Positions 7,165-16,152 of a stretch of 17,440 bases of DNA are shown here, in pieces (positions within the stretch are counted from its first letter, which is position 1; each line of letters starts with the position of its first letter). A model generated the notes under the pieces. That model was not told where the DNA came from, made no database searches, and saw only the letters and a list, made by a program, of their open reading frames with translations. Source of the stretch: Candidatus Hodarchaeota archaeon (GTDB lineage: Archaea; Asgardarchaeota; Heimdallarchaeia; Hodarchaeales; Hodarchaeaceae); the NCBI GenBank assembly GCA_016839665.1, contig JAEOTU010000373.1, positions 1-17,440 on the forward strand, in the 5' to 3' direction. The translations under genes were made by a program, and so were the position numbers.

Positions 7165-7228
7165 GAAAATCACCGCCAATATCTAATTGTTGTTTCTTTT
7201 TAAGTCTTTTAGGACCTCGCGGGCGTTC

Positions 7229-7573
7229 TTATTTGAAGTTCTGTTCTCTTTGTAGGAGATCATCTCTAGCCCTGGTAAAGTCTGGATAGATATTCCTAAC
7301 GATTTCCCAGAATTTCTTTGAATGACTCTTAATCGCAAGATGAGCCATTTCATGAGCTAGAATATACTTTAAGATGTGTCTTGGATAGTCTTTTGCATTT
7401 ACGTTTAGGTAGATCCTGTTTCCTTTTAGTAATGCTAGAGTATCCATTTCTGAGACTTCGATTTTTAGTTTTCCATGGATTTCGACCCCATTCTTCGTAG
7501 TTAATTCATTGGCAATCTCATGGAGTTCTCTACGGAAATCCTCGATTAGATTATTCTGCTGTGAATTAACCAT
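7229..7573 (-). CDS. YgjP/DUF45-type M48 metallopeptidase (114 aa)
   Basis: The motif ILAHEMAHL (residues 71-79) is the zinc-binding HExxH of gluzincin-type metallopeptidases. The downstream 'SHSKKFWEIVRNIYPDF' (83-99), with a third His at 84, is typical of the YgjP-like (DUF45) group. At 114 residues the protein is short, holding little more than the catalytic core; many family members are about 230. Its ATG lies inside the end of hsdR (8-base overlap), so it is the fourth cistron of the hsdMSR operon. From memory, YgjP-like genes often accompany hsdR. A role in turnover or activation of restriction subunits is plausible but not shown. It lacks a signal peptide and should be cytoplasmic. Confidence 0.8.
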   Translation of the reverse strand: MVNSQQNNLIEDFRRELHEIANELTTKNGVEIHGKLKIEVSEMDTLALLKGNRIYLNVNAKDYPRHILKYILAHEMAHLAIKSHSKKFWEIVRNIYPDFTRARDDLLQREQNFK

Positions 7574-10500
7574 ATTCTTCCTCCAAGTTCGATAGGGTCT
7601 TCTCTTCTATGTCATCAATTTTTTCTGTGATTCCAAAGTTGCGAATGAGGCTGTCTCTGATTGTCTGTCTTACTTTTTTTCGTAGAGTTCGCTTGAGAAA
7701 GCTCTCTTTCCCGAGTAAGTCTTTATTCTTTAGTGCTTCGATGATTTCCTTTGAAACTACTTTGTTCTTTGGTTCATCTTCAAAATAATCTCTAAGGACT
7801 TCAAATATTGGAAATAGTTCGCCTAATTCTTGTTTGTCTTTTTCTCGGGTGTCAAGCCTTATCTGGACTGACTTGATTTTGTTTATTACGTCTTTTGTTA
7901 GCCCTTTTTCTTCTTTCATTTCATCAATTATATCTTCAATGTTTTTTCTCAAGTTGATGTGAAAATCTGAGGTGGAACTATCTGCATCTTTTCCCATCTT
8001 CCCAAGGACCTTGATTCCTTGGATTGGTTTCTTGAGATTCTGCAGCTCTTTATAGATGTCGACTTCACCGATTTTCTCGATTTTGTCGATGCCAACGCTT
8101 TTCTGGACGAGTTCATAGGTCTTCTTTGCCATTTTTTCGATTTCAATGAGTCTCATTCCTCTTCTCCTAAATCTTTTCAAGGTGATTGAAACCGTGATTA
8201 TCCACTTGTAAAAGTCTAGGTGTTTGTATGTGATATCGCTTGGTGAGAGCATCTCATAGAGAATTCTTAGGGTGTGTGCTTTTTCTTGAAACTCTTTTTC
8301 CTTGTTGTTTAGTATCAGAAACTCTGCAATATTGTTTACATCTTCAAAGTTGCGTAGCGATTTTCCTTCCAAAATTTGTTCCAATTGCTTTACTGTTTCA
8401 TCAAATCGCTTTTCTGACTCTTTGAGTTCTTTTATGAATAATTTTGCTTCTCTCTTGAAGTCAGTTTCAAACTGTGCTAAGGCGTTCTCAAGTTTTCTGG
8501 CTACACCAACATAATCCACTACTAAACCGAATTCTTTTGCGTCTTTATACGGTCTGTTTGTTCTGGCGATTGCCTGTAATAGCCTGTGTTCTTTAAGTGG
8601 CTTGTACAAAAACAGTGTCCAAAGATTCTTGGCATCGAATCCAGTTAGTAGCTTATCGCTGACAATCACTATTTTCGGAAATTCTTCAGTTTTGAACTTG
8701 TAAATCAAATAACTGTTGATCTTGTCAAAATCGTTGGTACCCAATCTTTGTGTTAAGGCTTCTTGGTGTTTCCTAATCGTTTCAGATTTCTCTCTTCCAG
8801 GATAGGTTACCACTACCTCAAGATATTTTGAATCCATGTATTTTTCTAATTCGTTCTTTATTAGTACTGCACATTCTCTGTCTACGGTAGCAATCATCGC
8901 TTTAAGTTGGGTGTCTTCAACTTTGGATTTGAAGTATTCAGCAATGTCCTTGCTAACTTTTTCAATTCTTTCTGGCTTCTTTAATAGGGCTAATCTTGGT
9001 TTTACCTTCTTCTTGTAGCGTTGCCTTTCTCTGGCTGTTAATTCGTCTTCTACATCTTCCTCATAATCTGCCAATTCTTGAATTTCATCTTCTTTAAGAT
9101 GTAATCCATGGAGCCTTGCTTCATATCTTATTGGAAGAGTAAATCCATCTTTTATTGAATTCAACATTCCAAATCTGTGTAGATATGGCTCCCCTTCTGG
9201 AGAAAATTTGGCAAAGGTGTTTCTTTCTGGTTTGGTAAGTGGAGTTCCAGTGAAGCCAAAAATTGAAGCATTCTTGAATATCCCTCTCATGACGTTTGCT
9301 AAGATTCCGTATTGGCTTCTGTGACTTTCATCAGTTAAAATCACTATGTTTTCTCTTTCTAAATTAATATCGCCACTATCATGAAAACGTTTCAACTTTT
9401 TGGGATTAAACTTCTGAATCAGGCAGACGAATATTCCTCTTTTTCCTTCTCTTGTTTTTCCTCCCCACTTCAAGACATTTGCTAAGTGACTGCTGCTTCT
9501 AATTTTTTCGATGTTAATTCCTATTGGAAGAAACTCTTCTTCCATGATTTGCTTCTGCAGATCTTTTCTGTCAACAACCACAAAAATTGTTGGAACCTTC
9601 ATCTTCAAGTTTCTCAGTAGCTTCCAAGAGGAAAAAGCCATGGTTAACGTCTTTCCTGAGCCCTGCCAATGCCACACTAGACCATACTGCTTTTTCTTTT
9701 CCTCAACAACTCTTTTAACTATGAGATTGGCAGCTTCAAACTGCGTATACCAAGTAATGATTTTGGTGTAGGTGTCTTTGTATCTTTTTATGAAAATAAA
9801 GTTCTCAATTAAATTCAGCAAATTAGCTTTCGACAACATGCCAAAAATGGTTGAATCAAGAAAAGGGAACATTTTCAGTGGCTCTACTTCTTTAATTTTA
9901 AATGGATAGTAGCCTTTCCATATTCCTTTTCCCTTTTCCAAGGAATTAGAATAATCTTTTGCGTAACAATTAGGATAGTGTTTGGTTTCATATCCATCTG
10001 AAACAATGCAGAACTGAATGTACTTGAAAACACTAGGAATAATCTCCTCATACTCCAAAAGTTGAGTATATGCATCATACCAGGTTTTTTCTCTTTCTTC
10101 AGCAGAGAAGGGATTTTTAAGTTCAATTCCAACAACAGGAATTCCATTCACGAAAAGACATAGGTCGAAGCGTCTTCGTTTCTCGTTTTCCTTAATCTCA
10201 AATTCTTTTACTGCAAAAAAATCATTATTCTCACCTTCAGGATTTTTAAAATCAAAAAGGAAAAGCTGTTTGTCTTGTTCTTCCTTACCTCTTCTTATTT
10301 TGAATGGTATTCCTCCTTTCAAGAAATCTATGAAATTTTTTATCCCTTCGATTGTATTTGGAAGCAAAAGTACTCTGGAAAGAATATCCTGCTTTTCATC
10401 ATCAGTCAAGCGAACAGCATTTATCTTTTCAAGTGCTCCAAAAAACCTGTCTTTCAAAATTATTTCTTCAAGAGAATCCCTTTCGCCTTCAACTCCTCTT

Positions 10501-10580
10501 CCCCATTCAACAATATCCCATTCTAAATCATCCAACCTATTAGCAAAGTATTCCTGTAGATCTCTTTCCTTCGTCATCAA
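7566..10580 (-). CDS. hsdR: Type I restriction enzyme, R (nuclease/translocase) subunit (1004 aa)
   Basis: The N-terminal nuclease domain carries D139, then E153-L-K155 in 'VVGIELKNP', and QLLEY with Q173 and Y177. Together these are the full PD-(D/E)XK plus QxxxY signature of HsdR. The helicase motor follows: Walker A WQGSGKT (305-311), DESH (417-420), FTGTP (443-447), LLTGFDA (644-650) and QAIARTNRP (669-677). The C-terminal ~300 residues are helical and charged, as expected for the part that docks on the methylase core. The subunit uses ATP to pull in DNA from unmethylated targets and cuts at a distance. All motifs are intact and the length is normal. Its ATG overlaps the hsdS stop by four bases, so it is probably translated only with its partners. 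Confidence 0.96.
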   Translation of the reverse strand: MMTKERDLQEYFANRLDDLEWDIVEWGRGVEGERDSLEEIILKDRFFGALEKINAVRLTDDEKQDILSRVLLLPNTIEGIKNFIDFLKGGIPFKIRRGKEEQDKQLFLFDFKNPEGENNDFFAVKEFEIKENEKRRRFDLCLFVNGIPVVGIELKNPFSAEEREKTWYDAYTQLLEYEEIIPSVFKYIQFCIVSDGYETKHYPNCYAKDYSNSLEKGKGIWKGYYPFKIKEVEPLKMFPFLDSTIFGMLSKANLLNLIENFIFIKRYKDTYTKIITWYTQFEAANLIVKRVVEEKKKQYGLVWHWQGSGKTLTMAFSSWKLLRNLKMKVPTIFVVVDRKDLQKQIMEEEFLPIGINIEKIRSSSHLANVLKWGGKTREGKRGIFVCLIQKFNPKKLKRFHDSGDINLERENIVILTDESHRSQYGILANVMRGIFKNASIFGFTGTPLTKPERNTFAKFSPEGEPYLHRFGMLNSIKDGFTLPIRYEARLHGLHLKEDEIQELADYEEDVEDELTARERQRYKKKVKPRLALLKKPERIEKVSKDIAEYFKSKVEDTQLKAMIATVDRECAVLIKNELEKYMDSKYLEVVVTYPGREKSETIRKHQEALTQRLGTNDFDKINSYLIYKFKTEEFPKIVIVSDKLLTGFDAKNLWTLFLYKPLKEHRLLQAIARTNRPYKDAKEFGLVVDYVGVARKLENALAQFETDFKREAKLFIKELKESEKRFDETVKQLEQILEGKSLRNFEDVNNIAEFLILNNKEKEFQEKAHTLRILYEMLSPSDITYKHLDFYKWIITVSITLKRFRRRGMRLIEIEKMAKKTYELVQKSVGIDKIEKIGEVDIYKELQNLKKPIQGIKVLGKMGKDADSSTSDFHINLRKNIEDIIDEMKEEKGLTKDVINKIKSVQIRLDTREKDKQELGELFPIFEVLRDYFEDEPKNKVVSKEIIEALKNKDLLGKESFLKRTLRKKVRQTIRDSLIRNFGITEKIDDIEEKTLSNLEEEYG

Positions 10581-11851
10581 TCCATCCTAACCCTAACTTT
10601 TCCGGTAAGAAGCAAATCCATCAACCCTTGCTTAATTCTTTCAAGTTTTTCCTTCTGCTTTCTCTCAAACCAAATCCTCTGGTCATTCAAGAGAAGAATA
10701 GCAGAAATCTGACTTTGTTCAGCTATAGTCATGTGAGGAACTTTAATGTTACAAAGCATATCTTTGGACAGCTCAAGGAATGTGCTACCACCACTCAAAC
10801 TCTGCAGAAGCTTCTTTTTGCTCAGCAAGTAGTAGGCATAGAACTCGGGAAATATCTTGTTTGCACCTCTCTGGACTAGACCCTTACATCCTTGATTAAA
10901 GGCTGCGTCTTGCTTGAGCACTGCTACATACCCTACTGGAGCTCTTGTTGATAGTATAATAGAACCCTTTGGCATCTTTGTCAGGTTTGTTTCTCCAAGA
11001 GCCTTCTCTGTAACCAACCTTTCACTCTTTTCAATGTGTATCTCTCCATTTAACTTGCTCAAATCAGTGGGGGTTATCCAATTCACTGTTCCTTGATTCC
11101 AATAGTCTTTTTGTAATGTAGAAGGAGTGGTGCCAGTCTCAACTGTGAATAAATTATCAACTGTCTTAATGTCCCATTCTTTTGGTATTTTTCCTATCTC
11201 TGTGTCCTTGAACTCCTTGTGGTCTATACCCTTAGTCAGAAGTTGCTGCATCAGCCCCTTCTTCAGCCTTTCTGTCTTTGCAATAACCTCATCAGTTTTT
11301 TGAATAGTCAAGTCAACACAAGACAAGACCTCAACGATACCATTCTGTTCTGAAATAGAAGGATATGGAATTAACATCCTTCCCAAATCCTCTCTGAGAA
11401 CACCTTTGATTGTGCTTCCTTGTGCAAGAGCCTTAAGTTTTCTTCCACTGTTAATCAAGAACCAATAAAGGAATTCTGGAGAAACCTTTTCTTTGTCAAT
11501 TACAACACCAGTGAGGTCTTGGCTGATAGCAATGTCTAACATGTTCACTGCAGCTTTTCCTATGCCTACTCTTGTTGCTACAAGTAAATTGCCTTTTGGT
11601 ACAATCTTTGAGGCACTGTTCTCCAGACCTTCCTTGCTAATATGCCTCTGACCATTTTTTACCATCCTGCCAGTAATGTGAGCACTAGTCATCCAAGGTA
11701 TTTCTCCATTCCAGTAATTTTTTTTTGTAGTAGAGGGAGTTCCACCACCTATCAGCTTCACAGAGAGAGCCTTAAGCTTCACAACATCCCACGATTTTGG
11801 TAATTTCCCAATTTGGGTATCTCTGAAGTCAGACTCCTTGCAGAATATCAT
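10577..11851 (-). CDS. hsdS: Type I restriction-modification specificity subunit (424 aa)
   Basis: Two target-recognition halves are visible. Each starts with the same phrase, [16 protein letters not shown] (11-26) and [16 protein letters not shown] (216-231), followed by 'GGGTPST..K.YW' or 'GTTPST..KDYW' and 'IPWMT' or 'VNWIT'. Each half ends in a conserved helix (about 170-205 and 380-420) reading '[10 protein letters not shown]...[10 protein letters not shown]' or '[10 protein letters not shown]...[12 protein letters not shown]'. That is the TRD-helix-TRD-helix design of HsdS, which sets the bipartite DNA target. The two TRDs differ in sequence, so an asymmetric split target is expected; the target cannot be read from the gene. 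It overlaps hsdM by one base (TAATG) and hsdR by four. Confidence 0.95.
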   Translation of the reverse strand: MIFCKESDFRDTQIGKLPKSWDVVKLKALSVKLIGGGTPSTTKKNYWNGEIPWMTSAHITGRMVKNGQRHISKEGLENSASKIVPKGNLLVATRVGIGKAAVNMLDIAISQDLTGVVIDKEKVSPEFLYWFLINSGRKLKALAQGSTIKGVLREDLGRMLIPYPSISEQNGIVEVLSCVDLTIQKTDEVIAKTERLKKGLMQQLLTKGIDHKEFKDTEIGKIPKEWDIKTVDNLFTVETGTTPSTLQKDYWNQGTVNWITPTDLSKLNGEIHIEKSERLVTEKALGETNLTKMPKGSIILSTRAPVGYVAVLKQDAAFNQGCKGLVQRGANKIFPEFYAYYLLSKKKLLQSLSGGSTFLELSKDMLCNIKVPHMTIAEQSQISAILLLNDQRIWFERKQKEKLERIKQGLMDLLLTGKVRVRMD

Positions 11852-13383
11852 TATTTCTGTTCACCAATCTTTTGGGCTATTTTAAAAACATACCTCTCCA
11901 ATCTGCTGGTAACTTCTTGCCTTTCTTTCTCAAGCTCCTTAAGCTCAGAAAGCTCTTTGGCTAAGTCAATCTCTTCTATCTCTTCTATAGGCATGACATA
12001 GAGTGTCACATTCAAGTTGTAGTCATTGTCAACAATATCCTTGATTTCTATGGTTTTGGAGAAGCCTTCTTCAACAGAGAACTTCTGATATGCTTCTGTT
12101 ATCTTTGCCATGTTCTCCTTTGAAAGTGAGTTCAGTCTTCTAACTGAAGGATGAGGTATGAATTCGTTAGAAGCATTGATAAAGAGTATCTTGCTTTTTC
12201 TGTCATTCATCTTGTTCTGGTTGAAGATAACTAAAGCTCCTGGAGCGGGAGTGTTATAGAAGAGCTTTTCTGGCAGAAGAATAATGCACTCCACTAAATC
12301 CTTGTTAATCACTTTGCTTCTAATGGCTTTCTCTGCTCCTCCTCTGAATAAACATCCATTATCTATTACAAGCCCAATTCTACCATCTTGGTTAGCAGAA
12401 GCAAGCATATGTTGAACCCAAGCCCAATCTGCCGAACTCTTAGTTGGAAAACCCAAAGAGTATCTCTCTTTGAAGTCACCTCTTTTTAGCACTTCTTCTT
12501 GGTAGCCTTTTTGGTTCCATGGTGGATTAGCTACAACAACATCAAATTGTTTCCATTTTCCGCTTTCTATGAATCTTGGGTACAGTAGGCTGTCTCCGTA
12601 TTCAACAAAAACATCGGTTAGTCCATGAGCGATTAGGTTGAGTCTACAGAGCCCATAAATGTCTGGGCTGTACTCCTGTCCATACAAAAGAAGCTTCTCT
12701 TCTTTGCTATATTTATCTCTGACATGTTTATGGGCTTCAATTAACATTCCTCCTGAACCACATGCAGGATCGTAAACACTTTCTTTGGCTCTAGGATTCA
12801 AGATTTTGATTAGAAGTTGGATGACTTCTCTCGGTGTATAGACTTCTCCTTCTTTCGCCTGAGTAGGAGCAAACCTGTAAAGAATATGTTCATATGCATC
12901 TCCAACAACGTCACTTGAGATGTACTTGTTGCTAAAACTATACTGGTTGTAAAGTTCAACAAGCTGCCTTAACTTTTCCTTATGTTCCTGAGTGGTAAAA
13001 TTTAAGAAACTAAACTTGTCAATGACTCCTTTCAAGTCTTTGTTTAGATCAGCTATCTTGATCAAGGCATTGGAAAGATTCTCAGGAAGCTTTACAATAT
13101 CATTCGTTATTTGATCCCATAAAAACTCCCTCTTCAAGTTGAAAGTGTGCCAAACCTCTTTTTCACCCTCTTTCTCAGCAGCTTCGTCATCCATGTACTT
13201 CAATAGATCTTTCTTTTTTTCTTCAAATTCCACTTTCCAAGTGTCGCTTATTCTCTTCAGAAACAATAAAACAAGAATGAACTTGTAATCAGTCGCAGTC
13301 CGTATAATATTTGCTGCGTTATCAACAAGCGAGTTCAATTCTTCACGAGTAATTGGCTTCTGAGTTAATTTATTCTGCACCAT
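11851..13383 (-). CDS. hsdM: Type I restriction-modification N6-adenine methyltransferase subunit (510 aa)
   Basis: The N-terminal helical domain (about 1-150) precedes the catalytic domain. That domain carries YTPREV (182-187), the AdoMet motif [10 protein letters not shown] (205-214) and the catalytic motif NPPW (286-289) typical of N6-adenine methyltransferases. The C-terminal helical part (about 470-510) probably contacts HsdS. With two copies of M and one of S it forms the modification enzyme that protects the host and element DNA. It is the first gene of the four-gene operon. GGGGATC lies four bases before the ATG, and a GATAAATAGA box lies at 13417-13426. This is consistent with an own promoter, although the preceding gene ends only 47 bases upstream. 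Confidence 0.96.
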   Translation of the reverse strand: MVQNKLTQKPITREELNSLVDNAANIIRTATDYKFILVLLFLKRISDTWKVEFEEKKKDLLKYMDDEAAEKEGEKEVWHTFNLKREFLWDQITNDIVKLPENLSNALIKIADLNKDLKGVIDKFSFLNFTTQEHKEKLRQLVELYNQYSFSNKYISSDVVGDAYEHILYRFAPTQAKEGEVYTPREVIQLLIKILNPRAKESVYDPACGSGGMLIEAHKHVRDKYSKEEKLLLYGQEYSPDIYGLCRLNLIAHGLTDVFVEYGDSLLYPRFIESGKWKQFDVVVANPPWNQKGYQEEVLKRGDFKERYSLGFPTKSSADWAWVQHMLASANQDGRIGLVIDNGCLFRGGAEKAIRSKVINKDLVECIILLPEKLFYNTPAPGALVIFNQNKMNDRKSKILFINASNEFIPHPSVRRLNSLSKENMAKITEAYQKFSVEEGFSKTIEIKDIVDNDYNLNVTLYVMPIEEIEEIDLAKELSELKELEKERQEVTSRLERYVFKIAQKIGEQK

Positions 13384-13416
13384 ATCTGATCCCCAGCGGA
13401 ATAAATACTAGCTAAA

Positions 13417-13426
13417 TCTATTTATC
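13417..13426 (-). promoter_or_regulatory. Candidate TATA box for the hsdMSR-metallopeptidase operon
   Basis: The minus strand reads GATAAATAGA, centred about 38 bases before the hsdM ATG. GGGGATC (13388-13394) provides the ribosome site. Read-through from the gene upstream is the alternative. Confidence 0.35.
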
Positions 13427-13430
13427 AATT

Positions 13431-14093
13431 TCACCAGGCAGGCTGTCTCGTAGGAAAAAAATGGTATACCATTCGACGAATTGTGTACATGCCTAAAATC
13501 TGCCATGCTATAGCATCCTTTTTCCAAAAGTTCTCTGGGTGTTCCTCACCAGCCTTGACAAATCGGCTCCTTACGAAAAAGAGATAATCAAGAACAAGTG
13601 ACTTCATGCTTTTCTTTTCAATTCTATCTATGATTACCTTTAGTCTTCTTGCCAAGAAAATAATGAAATCGGTATGTCTCTTCTCATTCATCGGTTCTGT
13701 GATTTGTTCCCCAATAATGAGAGGTACAATACATTTTTTGCCCATCCATTCACGGTTGGCTGTAAGGCAGCCTGTTATTATGAGCACAGTTTTGCGGACT
13801 CTTCCAAATAGTTCTCGAGCTTTTTTTAAACGGCGAGGTAACTTCTTAATGCGAGAAGCCTTCTCGCTGTAGGACCACTTGGTTTTGAAATTCATATCTT
13901 CTATATGTAGAAAGCTTCCATCGTTCAATTCAGCAATATGGTCAAGGTCTCCTCCGTATTTCAACGGAACATTAGAATAGTAACTCTTGATTACATTGTA
14001 ATCTTTCAGAAACTTTAACGCAGAAGTAACTGGACGTTCAAGCAGTTTGCCTATGTATTCATTTTTTGTCTGAAGTCGGACCAACAGTAACAC
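13431..14093 (-). CDS. Unknown protein with nuclease-like motif pattern (220 aa)
   Basis: I do not recognise the family. After an N-terminal helical part, the region around residues 47-75 reads GGDLDHIAELNDGSFLHIEDMNF. This is an acidic residue, a beta turn (NDG), and a strand ending in E-D-x-N, followed by a basic helix (RIKKLPRRLKKARELFGRV) and a strand TVLIITG. The order recalls a PD-(D/E)XK nuclease core, but the usual lysine is missing, so this is a weak structural guess. The C-terminal half is basic and helical. The frame opens at GTG 14093. A GAGGTG site there would also suit the TTG at 14084, so the start is uncertain. It lies 31 bases downstream of the ATPase gene and probably forms part of the same unit. 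Confidence 0.55.
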   Translation of the reverse strand: MLLLVRLQTKNEYIGKLLERPVTSALKFLKDYNVIKSYYSNVPLKYGGDLDHIAELNDGSFLHIEDMNFKTKWSYSEKASRIKKLPRRLKKARELFGRVRKTVLIITGCLTANREWMGKKCIVPLIIGEQITEPMNEKRHTDFIIFLARRLKVIIDRIEKKSMKSLVLDYLFFVRSRFVKAGEEHPENFWKKDAIAWQILGMYTIRRMVYHFFPTRQPAW

Positions 14094-14124
14094 CTCTGTC
14101 TAATCAGTGACGGTTACGAGGACA

Positions 14125-14973
14125 CTAGACTTTGAGGTTGCGAGGACGCCCCACTTTTATTTTTGGAATGTTGCATCCTTCAAGCCTAAGTTCGCTTAAA
14201 ACCTTAGTTAAGTAACCAGCACTCGTATCCACTTCTTTTATTATCTTCTGCCTGTCAATTCCCTTCTCTATCAGATGCTTGATTCTGGCTTTCTTACTCT
14301 CTATTCGAAAATTCTTACTACTACCTTCTGATGGCTGTTTTCTAACCTCTAGCTTTTGACCGGCTGCCAATGGTTGTGTGAGCAACCTATTGAGCAGCTG
14401 CACATTCTGGTTCGTTGTCTTATACCAGAAATTTGTATTTCTGTCGTATACCAGAATCTCATGAGGATTCAGCAACTCCAATTCTCTGCGGATCATCTCC
14501 ACCTCTTTGGAGAATCTCGTCGTGTTTCTAACTAGAAAGGCACAGGCTTCGGACCCTTTGAAGAATATGAGAGTGTCGAAGACACCTAAAGCATCCTTCC
14601 GTTCCTTCAACACGCCTAAGCCTTGTAGTGAAACAATGAAGCTTGAGTTCAAAGCCCTGTTCACACTTGCAAGTCCAAGGAGCTTGTCTGCCCAATTCTT
14701 TGTCAAATTAAGTGCATCATCAACAATGACCGTTCGACCATTAGCAATGCGCCTCAGATACGACCTTCTATTAAGAAGACCGATGCGAAGAGATTCAACA
14801 TCAAGTCCCCTCCACTCACTCTCTTTTTCATGCAAAATCAGAGGGATTTTATTCGGAGAAAACTCTGTAATCCATTTCTGTAGAAAGAAGGTCTTCCCAC
14901 TCTCCTTAGCTCCAATTACCAGAATGTTTCGCTTGTTAGGCGACGAGTCTCCTAGACCATAATAGTTCTTCAT
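14125..14973 (-). CDS. P-loop ATPase with C-terminal helix-turn-helix (282 aa)
   Basis: Walker A is GAKESGKT (21-28) and Walker B is VIVDD (82-86). A strand ending in a polar Q follows (FIVSLQ, Q117), the arrangement seen in FtsK/HerA-like and viral packaging (A32-like) ATPases. There is no sign of AAA+ sensor motifs. After about residue 210 comes a linker, then a helix-turn-helix (229-262, RIKHLIEKGIDRQKIIKEV and beyond) and a basic tail with GRPR, like an AT-hook core. The protein could package or segregate element DNA, or act in its replication or copy control. Small P-loop ATPases with DNA-binding tails are common in archaeal viruses and integrative plasmids. The ATG at 14973 has GAGGT five bases ahead. 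It belongs to the backbone rather than the defence cargo. Confidence 0.65.
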   Translation of the reverse strand: MKNYYGLGDSSPNKRNILVIGAKESGKTFFLQKWITEFSPNKIPLILHEKESEWRGLDVESLRIGLLNRRSYLRRIANGRTVIVDDALNLTKNWADKLLGLASVNRALNSSFIVSLQGLGVLKERKDALGVFDTLIFFKGSEACAFLVRNTTRFSKEVEMIRRELELLNPHEILVYDRNTNFWYKTTNQNVQLLNRLLTQPLAAGQKLEVRKQPSEGSSKNFRIESKKARIKHLIEKGIDRQKIIKEVDTSAGYLTKVLSELRLEGCNIPKIKVGRPRNLKV

Positions 14974-14994
14974 GAACCTCTTCCCCCTTTTTTC

Positions 14995-15234
14995 TTACGC
15001 GCGCTTAGTTGGAAATCTCACGATAAACTTTCCATTGCGTCTGAGTTCGTAGACCCAGTTACCTATGCAGAGATTTCCTCCATTTCTCACAATTGCTTTA
15101 GCGAGCCTAGGTGCCTTGTCACTGAAATCCCATTGTACTCGACCGCTTTTCCATCTTAACCTTTGGAGTTCATTGTGTTCAATCCAATCTTTTTCGTGTA
15201 AACCATAGAAAACCGTTTCATCAAACTCTAACGC
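14995..15234 (-). pseudogene. 79-codon coding-like frame without a usable start, in frame with the RHH gene
   Basis: Directly after the RHH gene stop a second in-frame TGA follows. The same frame then stays open for 79 codons to TAA at 14995. The product looks like real protein: ALEFDETVFYGLHEKDW at the start and GNLCIGNWVYELRRNGKF near the end, rich in Trp and charged residues with balanced composition. It contains no ATG, GTG or TTG before its 50th codon, where a GTG occurs. An ATG at 15236 in the +1-shifted frame reads MSVRV and hits TGA after five codons; a +1 slip at GTT-TGA would enter this frame. It is either a broken gene (lost start or frameshift), a former RHH fusion, or a recoded gene. 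Function unknown. Confidence 0.45.
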
Positions 15235-15237
15235 TCA

Positions 15238-15426
15238 TCACCTACTGCTTCTCTCGTCACGCTTCCTTCGAGGGAGTATTGCAGTCTCTTCCTGGAGTTT
15301 CTCTCGTACTGCCCCACGGATGAACTCAGATTTAGTCTTGTAACTGTCTAGCCTAATGTAATCTTCAAGTAAGTAGTCCAAGTGTTCTGTTACTTCAACA
15401 TTCCAAACTATTCGATTTCCCATCAT
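15238..15426 (-). CDS. Ribbon-helix-helix (CopG/Arc-type) regulator (62 aa)
   Basis: The N-terminal strand RIVWNVEVTEHL, the first helix YLLEDYIRLDSYKTK and the second helix SEFIRGAVREKLQEE give the beta-alpha-alpha fold of ribbon-helix-helix DNA-binding proteins. 'YKTKSEFIRGAVREKL' is the usual turn plus second helix. They bind as dimers through the paired strands and often repress their own promoter. The tail (RRKRDERSSR) is basic. Two adjacent ATG codons (15426, 15423) are possible starts. The gene heads the leftward backbone unit and is divergent from the winged-helix gene across a 63-base gap. It probably regulates that shared region. Confidence 0.8.
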   Translation of the reverse strand: MMGNRIVWNVEVTEHLDYLLEDYIRLDSYKTKSEFIRGAVREKLQEETAILPRRKRDERSSR

Positions 15427-15458
15427 TATTTCACTGCTTTATGTATAGAAACTGAAGG

Positions 15459-15480
15459 TTAATATATACGTAATTCCGTA
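15459..15480. promoter_or_regulatory. Divergent promoter and possible operator between RHH and winged-helix genes
   Basis: TTAATATATACG (15459-15470) is a near-symmetric TATA element centred about 26 bases before the plus-strand ATG at 15490. That is the spacing expected for a leaderless archaeal transcript. Read on the other strand it could serve the RHH gene with a leader of about 12 bases. TACG-TAATTC-CGTA (15467-15480) is an inverted repeat overlapping it and a candidate site for the RHH protein. Confidence 0.45.
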
Positions 15481-15489
15481 CCTATTTAT

Positions 15490-16050
15490 ATGAATAAACA
15501 GTATTTGCCTTATTTCAAAAAACAGCAGATAATAGAGCAACTAATTGAGGAACTAGCAGAAGAAGGACCAAAAAGACCTAAAGAAATTAAGGCGTTAAAA
15601 AACTACGGAAGCAAGCAGGACCAATTCAGTTTACTGAAGGAACTCCAAACCAAGGACATCATAAAAAGGAATAGAGTATCGCATAAGAAAACCTTCTACG
15701 AGTTGTGCTTGGATAAAGAAGCCAAAAAGCTGATAGTTGAGATTAAGAACTCTTACCAAAAATACATGAAAGAATTAGCGCGTGCGCGCATACCAAGTCA
15801 AGCTGACCTGGACATCGCAGGTCAAATCCAAGATCTCATTCTCTGGCAAATCCAAAAAACCCTTGAGTTCCTACAAGCAATCATATCCCATCATACTGAG
15901 AATCCTAGCGTACAACAAGTGTTAACGAATTTTCTTCATAGGAAAATTGACGGATTAATGGAAATACTGAAACATTCAAAAGAGATTGACTCTAAAACGA
16001 CACACAGCGTCCTCAAGTCGACAATAGAACTCATTGAAAAACACAGATGA
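15490..16050 (+). CDS. Winged-helix DNA-binding protein (186 aa)
   Basis: Residues about 10-75 form a winged-helix pattern: helix IIEQLIEELAEEG, 'KRPKEIKALKNYGSKQDQFSLLKELQTKDIIKRNRV', then a wing ending in KKTFYELC. This resembles transcription regulators that use 'L..L...G.I.R' before the wing. The remaining 110 residues are helical, with no recognised domain, and probably serve dimerisation or effector binding. This is the only confident plus-strand gene inside the element. It has no Shine-Dalgarno and a TATA box at about -26, so the message is probably leaderless. It borders the gene-free region at 16051-16388. A role as a replication or partition factor instead of a transcription regulator cannot be excluded. 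Confidence 0.7.
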   Translation: MNKQYLPYFKKQQIIEQLIEELAEEGPKRPKEIKALKNYGSKQDQFSLLKELQTKDIIKRNRVSHKKTFYELCLDKEAKKLIVEIKNSYQKYMKELARARIPSQADLDIAGQIQDLILWQIQKTLEFLQAIISHHTENPSVQQVLTNFLHRKIDGLMEILKHSKEIDSKTTHSVLKSTIELIEKHR

Positions 16051-16152
16051 AATTAACAGACCACCAACACGCACGCAAGAATTCGATATTGAAGAGGATA
16101 GGTCCATAATTGTGTTACTCTGCAGGTGGACATTTAAAAGACCCTTTTTTCG

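Noticed and set aside
10577..11851. Two fused or duplicated genes suggested by the repeated phrase in hsdS
   Set aside because: The internal repetition is the normal two-TRD design of type I specificity subunits.
14507..14962. 151-codon plus-strand frame opposite the ATPase gene
   Set aside because: It is antisense to the Walker A and B regions of a convincing ATPase and has no ribosome site or motif of its own.
15235..15240. Tandem TGA codons read through as selenocysteine or pyrrolysine
   Set aside because: Pyrrolysine uses TAG, not TGA. No selenocysteine insertion hairpin is evident, and two TGA in a row make selenocysteine decoding unlikely.
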